A model generated the notes under the pieces. That model saw nothing but the letters and a program-made list of their open reading frames with translations, was not told the DNA's origin and did no database searches. 64,000 nucleotides of DNA, from assembly GCF_900637855.1 (NCBI RefSeq), contig NZ_LR134440.1, forward strand, positions 868,001-932,000. Direction: 5' to 3'. The DNA is from Neisseria animaloris (GTDB lineage Bacteria > Pseudomonadota > Gammaproteobacteria > Burkholderiales > Neisseriaceae). This document shows positions 8,873-18,200 of the stretch, piece by piece (the stretch's first letter is position 1; each line of letters starts with the position of its first letter). The position numbers and the translations under genes are program-made.

Positions 8873-10380
8873 TTACCATCTAGCCAGCCTAACTGAATGA
8901 TACACAGTACCATTAGGAACCCCTCTTGCGACACCTCCCAAATAACTATTAACTTGAGTACTTAGTGCCGTAGCACGTCCATTAGCAACTAACCCTCCCA
9001 TTATGGCATCTGGTGTATGTCCAACCACTTTACCTCTAAATCGCCCTGGAAATCTTCTTCTCATCAGCCGTGTCCAAGCATCACTAAGGCGTTGCTGTAC
9101 AGGCGTCAAAGTTCCTCTTTTTGTCATAGAACCTCCTGCAGCAGCTATCTGCTGATTCCATAGTCTTACAAATCTTTGCAATTGCCTAGACTCATAAGAT
9201 CCTGGTTTAAATTTATTTTTAATCTCTAATGTAGTAGTACCATCTGCCTCTTTAACTAATCTAGTACATTTTAACCCAAGTGGATCCACCCATATTTGCC
9301 CATTGAAAGCAAACAGGTATAAATTATCCCCGCCAACCAACCCAATCGGACCTGATTCACAAACCGACCCGTATCTGCTTCGTAATACCGGAAATAGTTA
9401 TAATGCAGCCCCGTTTCAGCATCAAAATATTGATTCTGTAAGCGGAAAGGCTGATGAACGTTTTCATAGATGCGCTTTTCAGACACAAGAGAACCCCAAG
9501 CCGAGTAGCTGCCGTACCACAGTAAATTGCCTAACTGGTCGGTCATTTCGCGCGTGATGCCGATTTGGTCGGTGTGGAAGTAGCTTAGGTATTGTTTGCC
9601 GTCTTTGGCGTTGTCAAAGATTTGCGCCAGCGGTTCGTAGCTGCCTTGGTCGGTGTAAATGTAACTGTAGCTGCCGCGGTAGTTATATTCTTGCAGCAGG
9701 CGGCTGCGCCGTCCCACACGAAATGGGTTTGTTTCGGCGCGGTAGCGGTTAAGACGCCTTTATCGGTTCGTTCTTTGCTCAAGCGCCGTCCAAATGGGTC
9801 GTAGGCGTATTCCCATGTTTGGCTTTCGCCGCTGTTCTTTTTGATTTCGGCCAGTACGAGTTGGTTTTCGGTATCGTATTGGAACAACTGGCTTTCACCA
9901 TTGGGCAGTTGGCGGTAAATCATATTGCCCAAGGCATCGTAGGTGTATTCGGTACCGTTGTATTCCTGCAGGCGGTTGCCTTTGCCAATGTTGCGGCCTT
10001 TCAGACGGCCGGTCTGATGCCTGTCTGAAAGGTTTTCAGACAGGCCTTTGGTGTCTTTGAGGCCGTCTGAAACCTTATCCGACAGGATATTGTGTGCGGG
10101 GTCGAAGGCGAACTTTTCGCTGCGGCCGGTTTGTTTGTTGACGGCGCTTTCAATCCGCCCGAGTTTGTCGTACACATAATCCAACACGCCGCTGCGTTGG
10201 TCGGCCGTCTGAATCAGGTTGCCGGTTAGCGGATCGTAGTCGAAGCGGGTGCGGCTGTAGTGTTTGCCTTCTTCGGCGGGAACGGGGGTGCCGTCGATGC
10301 GGCGGCTGGTTTTTTCCACCAACTGGCCGAGGATATTGCGTTTGAAGCGGTGGATGTGCCAAATTTCGGGGCGGTTTGCC
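8873..10380 (-). pseudogene. Orphan Rhs C-terminal toxin cassette D (HxxD-type), two frameshifts
   Basis: Rhs core begins near 10380 (HIHRFKRNILGQLVEK) with no start codon, and a block of YD repeats is deleted between TGNLI and QTADQRSG. A two-base GC duplication near 9705-9709 breaks the frame in FVWDG; a missing base at 9350/9351 breaks it again in FVNQDPIGL. The tip after DPLGL (about 9275-8873) contains VGHTPDAIMGG and NSYLGG. GHTPD fits the HxxD motif of Ntox15-type DNases such as the Agrobacterium Tde effectors, so a DNase is likely but not proven. The DNA contains three DUS-like sites at 10000-10071 inside the coding sequence. Immunity gene D follows. Confidence 0.75.
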
Positions 10381-10396
10381 AGCTAGATAAACTATG

Positions 10397-10454
10397 CTGT
10401 TAAAGAACAAAAAATGCCGTCTGAAAAAGTTTTAAATAAAATCTCCAAACGGCA
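10397..10454 (-). terminator. Cassette boundary C/D: DUS-like hairpin plus boxA-like motif
   Basis: A stem with arms ATGCCGT.../...ACGGCAT (10414-10454) uses the AT-DUS form ATGCCGTCTGAA on one side and an imperfect partner on the other. In the transcribed direction it is followed by TGTTCTTTAACAG (10409-10397) and then by cassette D. It terminates immunity gene C. Same module as at 6637-6695. Confidence 0.55.
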
Positions 10455-10521
10455 TAGTTACTTTTGTTGGATTTCCAACTCAATCTACGCTATTACGCTA
10501 TGCTTAACTATTCAAAAAGAA

Positions 10522-11028
10522 TTAATCATACTTTATATACCATCTTTTAGCGTCATCTCCTGTCACAGGACTATAAGGTAGATAACTTTCTGCTTCTTGA
10601 TCTGAAATTTCTTGTTCATCTCCTAATAAATTAATTTTTCTTTTCATGCCACTGACACCATATTCAAAGAATGTATTATCTATTTCATCTTGACTGAGTT
10701 TGAAATCACCATAATGGCCTAAAATTCTCCACTCTCCATCATTTATATATTTTTTTACATCTAAGGTACTATATACATCCAATATAAAAATATCACCAAA
10801 TTGATTAGCTTCTATTATTTCTTTTTCTGTGATTGAGTTAGGATCAATATGCTGAATATCATACACTTTACAAGCAAACCAACCATCATCCAGTTTGGCA
10901 ATTAAAATACCATAACCATATTTCTTTTTAGGCTCATTAATTTCGAAACAAACAATGTCACCAACTTTAATAAATCGTAACATCGTTCGTTTCTTTTTAT
11001 TCCAATCCCATAGTTCTATCTTGCTCAT
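10522..11028 (-). CDS. Immunity protein for GIY-YIG toxin (Imm26-like)
   Basis: A 168-aa cytoplasmic protein. Its ATG at 11028 overlaps the toxin TGA as ATGA, and AAAGGA lies eight bases upstream; an ATG at 11034 is too close to that site. The N-terminal segment FIKVGDIVCFEI...YGYGILIAKLDDG resembles the Imm26 immunity family (GD-v-F...yGyGrI pattern); I call that likely rather than certain. Codon use is AT-rich, unlike the GC-rich Rhs core next door, as usual for exchanged toxin tips. It presumably binds and blocks the adjacent nuclease in the producing cell. Confidence 0.7.
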   Translation of the reverse strand: MSKIELWDWNKKKRTMLRFIKVGDIVCFEINEPKKKYGYGILIAKLDDGWFACKVYDIQHIDPNSITEKEIIEANQFGDIFILDVYSTLDVKKYINDGEWRILGHYGDFKLSQDEIDNTFFEYGVSGMKRKINLLGDEQEISDQEAESYLPYSPVTGDDAKRWYIKYD

Positions 11029-12321
11029 GAGCATTTTCCTTTCAATTTCTTCAGTAATTGGTTACGAAATTTCATAAAATATCTTTGTCGAGATTTTCTA
11101 CGAGTTTTACTATCTACATCAAAAGAATTAATTTTATTTTGTCTATTCTGTTGAGAGATTTCTTCCCCAATAACACCTTTCTTCGTATCGTAATGCTCAA
11201 TTAAAGCCTGTTCATAACCTCTTGCTTGACCATATGTTAAATCACGATGTAACGTTTGCATTCTTGTAGATCCATCTGTAGTTAGTCTCCTAGATTCTTG
11301 ATGTTCAGTAATCCTTCTCGCCGTATCATTAGTTATCCCAATATAATAAGGTTTATCTGCCAATTTACCTGTTTTAAGGTCTACATCGAATAAACCGTAA
11401 ACATGATAACCTGGAGCCTTTTCATGGACTAAACCCAAGGGATCAATCCAGTCTTGAATATTCGGAGCAAACCAATAAAGATTATCCCCACCCCACAAGC
11501 CAATCGGATCCTGATTCACAAACCGACCACAATCAGGCTCATAGTAGCGAAAAAGGTTATAGTGCAGCCCCGTCTCTTCATCGCAATACTGGTTCTGCAA
11601 CCTAAACGGCTGGTGCGCATGCTGATAAACCCGCTCGTCTGTTTTCAGACGGCCCCAAGCGGTATATTCGCCGTACCACAGCAGATTGCCAAACTGGTCG
11701 GTCATTTCGCGCGGGATGCCGATTTGGTCGGTGTGGAAGTAGCTTAAGTATTGTTTGCCGTCTTTGGCGTTGTCAAAGATTTGCGCCAGCGGTTCGTAAG
11801 AATCTTGGTCGGTGTAAATGTAGGTATAGCTGCCCTTATAGCTATACTCTTGAAGCAATCTCGTCCCGTCCCAAACAAAATGCGTCCGTTTCGGTGCGGT
11901 GCTCGTCCACGCCAATTTGTCTTTGCGCTCTTTGCTCAGTCTGCGCCCGAACGGGTCGTAAGCATACTCCCAAATCTCGGTATTGCCTTTGGGCTTTTTA
12001 ATCTCTGCGCGGATAAGTTGGTTTTCGCTGTCGTATTGGAACAACTGGCTTTCATCATTCGGCAGTTGGCGGTAAATCATATTGCCCAAGGCGTCGTAGG
12101 TGTATTCGGTGCCGTTGTATGCTTCGAGGCGGTTGCCTTTGCCGATGTTATATAGCCTTTTATCCAGCCCGTATGATGCTTGAACCAACATCTCAATTAC
12201 GTCAACAGAGTAGGCGGCATCGGTCAGCAGTTCGGACGGATTGATGGAACCTTGGGATACCATGGCTGGTGCGGAAGATTTAGAGAATAAGAATGCCTAT
12301 GGTGTTGCCGCAAGATATCAT
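11025..12321 (-). pseudogene. Mini-Rhs cassette C: N-terminal remnant fused to a GIY-YIG nuclease tip
   Basis: The first ~55 codons resemble the start of the intact rhs gene (compare 19442-19300), but the original frame from ATG 12321 stops after 13 codons. A frame from ATG 12263 (MVSQGSINPSELL) then runs without break for 412 aa. Near 12150 it jumps directly to late Rhs core (NIGKGNRLEAYNG), so about 1000 residues are missing. The tip after DPLGL carries GYHVYGLFD, KPYYIGITND, RR--EH and YEQALIEHY, the GIY-YIG endonuclease pattern with its catalytic Glu. Immunity gene C overlaps by four bases. Whether the 412-aa protein is made is unknown; it lacks most of the Rhs shell. Confidence 0.8.
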
Positions 12322-12390
12322 GATTGCCCAAGGTAAAAGAGAGAGGTGAAATAGTTGAGTAGAATATTAATAAAAAATGTTCCTCAAAAA

Positions 12391-12807
12391 TTATACTTCA
12401 GTAAATGTTTCAAAAAAATCTAAATGATTTTTATCAAATGCTATTAATAGTTTTCCTTCAGGTATTTTTTTTCCTAGCATACCACCTACACAAATTCCCA
12501 AATTTCTAAAAGTTATATACTTCTTTCCCTCAACAAAATCAGAATCCATGGATTTCAAGGCTTCAATAGATTCTTTAAAAATATCAATGCCATTTATTTG
12601 AGGATTAGAGTCTTTAAAACAATTAACATACACAAGGATATTATTTTCATAAACCAATTCACAAGCATTTCTTTGTTCAACTATGTTATTCATAATATTA
12701 TCTTCAATTAAACGTGCTGGCTCTCCATGCTGTTTTTTTACATCAACAAGTGAGGAACCAAATGTGAACTCACCCACTGATTTATAAGAATTAATTAACA
12801 TTTTCAT
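12391..12807 (-). CDS. Probable immunity protein for Rhs cassette B toxin
   Basis: A 138-aa AT-rich protein starting at ATG 12807, preceded by GAAAGGA at good spacing; a longer frame from 12864 has no such site. It contains EFTFGSSLVDVKKQHGEP near the N terminus and ends FFETFTEV. I do not recognise the family. It lies 40 bases downstream of the cassette B toxin stop. No DUS hairpin follows it, unlike the other immunity genes. Confidence 0.7.
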   Translation of the reverse strand: MKMLINSYKSVGEFTFGSSLVDVKKQHGEPARLIEDNIMNNIVEQRNACELVYENNILVYVNCFKDSNPQINGIDIFKESIEALKSMDSDFVEGKKYITFRNLGICVGGMLGKKIPEGKLLIAFDKNHLDFFETFTEV

Positions 12808-12847
12808 GATATTTCCTTTCTGTAATTGAATCATAATACTCAAAAAA

Positions 12848-14722
12848 TTATGAACATCTTCCAATAATTCTACGTAGTCGTGCTGCTTGCTTTCTAGAAA
12901 GCAAGCGTTGTCTTCTTGCTTCTGAAATCATTCTTCTCATACGTCGATCATATTTATCACCAAATTTTGTTTTTGTTTCTCGAATATCCATTTCCATAGC
13001 TAAATCCCAACGGCCTGATCTTATATGACTTCTCTGTTGCGCTCTATAAGCTACAGAACGATGAGATGAACCTGTAGTTGTCATGCTTCTATGATCTGCT
13101 CTATCCATGTGAAATGCTGGGCCATAATGTCGAGATGGAGCACCATCCAATCCTTTATATGCATCATAAGCAGGAACATGATTAGTTTCTCCGCCAGTAT
13201 GGGTTCTTCTTTCTGCGCCATATGTTCCTGGCCTAGCTCTTGCTCGAGCTAAACCTAAAGGATCTAGCCAATCTTGGATATTAGGAGCAAAGAAATAAAA
13301 GTTATCTCCACCTAACAATCCAACTGGATCCTGATTCACAAACCGACCCGTATCTGGTTCATAGTAACGGAAGCAGTTATAGTGAAGCCCTATTTCTTGG
13401 TCAAAATACTGGTTTTGAAGCCTGAAAGGCTGATGAACGTTTTCATAAATGCGCTTTTCAGACGCAAGAGAACCCCAAGCCGAGTAACTGCCGTACCACA
13501 GTAAATTACCGTGAATGTCGGTCATCTCATGAGGTGTTCCAATCTGATTGTTGTGGAAATAAAAAAGATATTGTTGTCGGTCTTTGTGGCTGTCAAAGAT
13601 TTGGGCCAGGGGTTCGTAGGAATCTTGGTCGGTGTAAACGTAGGTATAGCTGCCCTTATGGCTATACTCCTGAAGCAGTCTTGTTCCGTCCCAAACGAAA
13701 TGCGTCCGTTTCGGCGCGGTGCTCGTCCACGCCAATTTGTCTTTGCGCTCTTTGCTCAGTCTGCGCCCGAACGGATCATAAGCGTATTCCCATATCTCGG
13801 TATTGCCTTTGGGCTTTTTAATCTCTGCGCGGATAAGTTGATTTTCGCTGTCGCATTGGAACAACTGGCTTTCACCATTGGGCAGTTGGCGGTAAATCAT
13901 ATTGCCCAAGGCATCGTAGGTGTATTCGGTACCGTTGTATGCTTCGAGGCGGTTGCCTTTGCCGATGTTGCGGCCTTTTGTCCGGCTGATGTGATGCCTG
14001 TCTGAAAGGTGTTCAGACAGGCCTTGGGTGTCTTTAAAGCCGTCTGAAACCTTATCCGACAGGATATTGTGCGCGGGGTCGAAGGCGAACTTTTCGCGGC
14101 TGCCGGTTTGTTGGTTGACGGCGCTTTCAATCCGCCCGAGTTTGTCGTACACGTAATCCAATACGCCGCTGCGTTGGTCGGCGGTCTGAATCAGGTTGCC
14201 GGCTTGGTCGTAGCGGTAGCTTCGGCGCACTGCGCCGCCGACCAGGGTATTGAGTTTGCCGTTGTGCTGCAAAGTGCGGTTGGCGGTGGCGGTTTGGTGT
14301 TTCAGACGGCCCATCGGGTCGTAGTCGTAGCGGCTGGTTAAGGCGCCTTGGGTTCTTCGGATTTCCTGATGCAGCCGGTCGCGTTCGATATCGCTGATGA
14401 CTTCGCCGTCGAGGTTGATTTGGTGCAGGTGGCCGCTGCCATAGTAGAAGCAGTTGATGCTGCGGTCGTCGGGGAGAATAGTTTGGGTACGGTTGCCGAG
14501 CGGGTCGTATTGATAGCCTACCGTTGCGCTTTGGCCGTTGTGGACGGTGGTTTCGCTGACAAGTTGGTCGAGTACGTCGTAAACGAGTTCGACGCTGCTG
14601 TGGCGGTTGCGGGCTTTAACCAGATTGCCGGTCAGCGGGTCGTAGTCGAAGCGGGTGCGGCTGTAGTGTTTGCCCTCTTCGGCGGGAACGGGGGTGCCGT
14701 CGATGCGGCGGCTGGTTTTTTC
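12848..14722 (-). pseudogene. Orphan Rhs C-terminal toxin cassette B, open but lacking a start
   Basis: This is the longest orphan cassette. The Rhs frame is unbroken from about 14722 (EKTSRRIDG) to the stop at 12848, with an in-frame TAA upstream at 14749-14747; the first in-frame ATG (14314) is internal and has no ribosome site. It could be expressed only if joined to an upstream rhs 5' end. After QDPVGLLGGDNFY...DPLGLA comes a basic tip of about 130 aa with GGETNHVPAYDAYKG, GPAFHMDRADHRS and TTTGSS, then an arginine-rich tail. The paired His/Asp motifs suggest a metal-dependent nuclease; I cannot name the family. Confidence 0.75.
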
Positions 14723-14745
14723 AGGCAGATAGATGAAAAATTTAG

Positions 14746-14798
14746 ATTATTAAAGATCATTAGAAAAATGCCGTTTGAAAAAAATTTTCATTCGGCAT
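14746..14798 (-). terminator. Boundary main-rhs/cassette B: DUS-like hairpin plus degenerate boxA-like motif
   Basis: Inverted ATGCCGTTTGAA / TTTTCATTCGGCAT arms (14768-14798) follow the immunity gene of the intact rhs. TGATCTTTAATAAT (14759-14746) comes next and is the most degenerate of the four boxA-like copies. The Rhs core of cassette B begins about 25 bases later. Confidence 0.5.
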
Positions 14799-14829
14799 AT
14801 TATGATTATTTTAATAAACTGGAAATTTA

Positions 14830-15264
14830 TTATTCATTATAATCAAGGAAATATTTTATAAAGGATATAAAGTTACCCCATTTTTTATCGAATTGTTTTT
14901 TATTAATAAAATTTTTAATATTTGGTGCTTCCACAAAATATACTTCATCAGTATTTTTATCATAAAACAAATAATCATCAAGCTCATTATGAAGAAATGA
15001 AATATAATTAACTGGTAAATTTTCCCATTCTCTAAGATTCTGAGTTTGGCTACTCTGAAAATCCTCTAAATCCATAGACAAATCAACAAGATATCCTTCT
15101 TTACCATAAATTTCATCACTATAATTTGTCCAAAATTCAACAAAATCTTGATTTATATCACCAAACCCTAGGCTTTTAAACATTACTTCATATTTTTTCT
15201 TTTCATCAGGTAAAATTCTACCAAGCTCTTCTTCAAGATATTCTGTAAATTTTTTATCCAGCAT
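14830..15264 (-). CDS. Immunity protein for the intact Rhs toxin (SUKH/SMI1-KNR4-like)
   Basis: A 144-aa acidic protein from ATG 15264, preceded by CGGAG seven bases away. The longest open frame begins with TTG at 15270, which sits too close to that site. The pattern of an aromatic-rich middle (DYLFYDKNTDEVYFVEAP) and C-terminal KWGNFISFIKYFLDYN looks like the SUKH (SMI1/KNR4) superfamily, commonly paired with HNH/endonuclease VII-fold toxins. That agrees with the LHH nuclease tip encoded 32 bases upstream. Very AT-rich compared with the rhs 5' half. Confidence 0.75.
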   Translation of the reverse strand: MLDKKFTEYLEEELGRILPDEKKKYEVMFKSLGFGDINQDFVEFWTNYSDEIYGKEGYLVDLSMDLEDFQSSQTQNLREWENLPVNYISFLHNELDDYLFYDKNTDEVYFVEAPNIKNFINKKQFDKKWGNFISFIKYFLDYNE

Positions 15265-15296
15265 AATCAATCTCCGAAATTTTACACATTAATCAC

Positions 15297-18200
15297 TTAA
15301 CATCGACCAGTAGCTCTTCTGCGTCGTCTTTCAGCTTTTGCTCGATCTATCCAATACTGCCTTCGATCTCTACCAAAAGATTTTCTATCTACAGGGTGGT
15401 GAGGATGTTTTCCAGTACCATCAACTTTATATGGATGCAAGGCATTCGAACGATCAAATTTACTATGAGAAGTTCCAGAAAGTTCAAATAATGGACCTCT
15501 TCCGTCTTGCTTTGAATGATGTAAATTTATGGATCTGCCATCAGGTCCCAACGGAGCTATTCCTTTAGATGCTCTCTCTAAGTTTGTTCTGCCTTTATTA
15601 TCTACTTGATCCCAATTAATACCCTGTTGAAATACTACATATTGCTGTCCGGTACCTCTTGAAGGAGCCTGCCATATTGAACGACTAAAACGATTTAATC
15701 CCCAAGGGTCAATCCAAGCAGTTATATTAGGAGCAAAAGTATATAAATTATCACCGCCGAATAAACCTATAGGATCTGAGCTAACAAATCTACCTATATC
15801 TGGCTCATAGTAACGATATAAATTATAGTGAAGCCCTGTCTCAACATCATAATATTGATTTTGTAATCTAAACGGTTGGTGTGCATTTTGATACACTCGT
15901 TCATCTTTCTGCAATTTGCCCCATGCTGAATATTCACCAAACCACAATAAGTTGCCATACTGATCCGTCATCTCGTACGGGATGCCAATTTGGTCAGTAT
16001 GAAAATAACTTAAATAATCTTTATTATCTTGTTTGCTATGAAAAACTTGTGCTAATGGCTCATAACTATCTTGATCTGTATAAAAATAAGTATAATTTCC
16101 TCTGTAATTATATTCTTGTAATAATTTTCTTCCATCCCAAATAAAAACAGTCGCTTTAGACTTCAATGCATTATTATCAATCCTATTTTTACTCAAACGT
16201 CTACCAAGTGGATCATAGGTATATTCCCAAATTTGAGTTTCACCATTTGCTTTTTTTATCTCAGCAAAAATTAATTGACTTTCTGCATCATAATGAAAAA
16301 ATTGACTTTCACCATTAGGTAATTGGCGGTAAATCATATTACCTAAAGCATCATAGGTATATTCAATTCCATTGTATTTCTCAAGGCGATTACCAATTCC
16401 TATGTTTCTACCTTTATATTCAGTATTAAAATGTTCTTCTGATAAAATATTATCGGCGGGATCAAAAGCAAAAGTCTTTTTACCATTCTTCTGAATTCTG
16501 CCTAGTTTATCATATACATAATTTAACACTCCACTTCTTAGGTCAATTAACTGAATCAAATTACCAGCCTTATCATAATGATAATTTCTCCTGACTACTC
16601 CTCCAACTAAGGTATTTAGCTTTGAATTATTTTTTAGAATTTGATTAGCAGTAGTAACTTGAGAACGTAATCTTCCCATTGGATCATATTCATAATAGCT
16701 AGTTAACTCACCTTGAGTACGGCTTACTTCTTGATGTAGCTCATTACGTTCTATATCAGCGATTAACTCTCCATTAAGATTGATTTGATGCAAATGGCCA
16801 CTACCATAATATAAATTATTGATAAGTCCACCATCAGGTAAAATAGTTTGAATTTTATTACCTAAAGCATCATAACGGTGTTGAACCGTTACTTTATAAC
16901 CATTGTGAACAGTTGTTTCTTGAATAAGTTGATCTATAGAGTCATATATAAATTCTATGCTGCTATGGTGGTTTCTCGCTTTAATTAATTTCCCACTCAA
17001 ACAATCATATTCGAAACGTATACGGTTATAAGCTTCAGTATTAGAAGTTGTTTTACCTTCAACCTTACGACTAACTTTTTCAATTAATTGCCCCATAAGA
17101 TTGTATCTATACTTGTGGATGTGCCAAATCTCAGGGCGGTCGGCATTGAGGCCGTCTGAAAGGCCGTATTCGGTTTGTTCGGTCAGTTGGCCGGCGGCAT
17201 CGTAGGTGTAGCCGGTGATTTTGCCGTCCCAGCCGGTTTCTTGAATCAGGTTGTCGGTGTTGTCGTAATCGAGGCGGTAAGTGTCGCCGTTTTCGTTGGT
17301 GAGGGTGGTTAATCTGCGGGCTTGGTCGTAGCGGTAGCCGAAGCTATGGCCGAGGGCGTTGGTGCGTTTGACCGGTAAGCCGTCCACCGCCAGTTCGTAT
17401 TCGGTTTTGGCACCGAGTCCGTCGATATGGGCGATCAGGCGGTTGATGCGGTCGTATTCGAAACTTTCGCTGCTGCCGTCGGGGTAGTCGCTGCGGATGT
17501 GGTTGCCGGCTGCGTCGTAATGGTGGCGGGTGGTATGGCCGAGGGCATCGGTAACGGTTTCGAGGTCGCCGTATTCGGTGTAGCTGAAACGGGTGGCTTG
17601 GCCGGAACAATCGGTATAGCGGATCAGTTGGCCGTCTGAATCGTATTCGAGCTGTTTGGTTTTGCCCAATGCGTCGGTGATGGTGGCGGGCAGCCATTGT
17701 TCGTTGTAGGTATACCCGGTGCTGTGGCCGGCAGGGTCGGTGATGTGAATCAGATTGCCGCGCCCGTCGTAGGCGTATTCGGTGATTCTGCCGGCGGGGT
17801 CGTTGACGGCAACCGGCAGGTTTAAAGTGTCGTGGTAATCGATTTGGGTGCGGCTGCCGTCGGGGGCGGTGATGCTGATCACGTTGCCAAAGGTGTCGTA
17901 GCCGAAACGGGTTTCGCGGCCGAGTTCGTCGCGTTGAAGGGTAATCCGCCCCCAGTCGTCACGCTCCGTATCGCTGCGGTGGCCGGCGGCATCGATGTGG
18001 TAAATCTCTTCGTAGTTCTCGTCGAAACCGTAAATCTCTTCCCTGCCCAATGCGTCGGTAACGCGGGTGTAGCCCTCGCGGTAGTCGAATGTCCATGCTT
18101 CGCCGAGATTGGTATGGCTTTTGAGCACTTTACCGTCGGTGTCGTAACGGTCGTATTCGTAATGCGATACCAACCCGTCGGGCTGGTTGTGCTCGATCAT

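Noticed and set aside
15881..16144. Plus-strand open frames in the AT-rich part of rhs
   Set aside because: They run antisense to the conserved Rhs core, whose minus-strand frame is unbroken.
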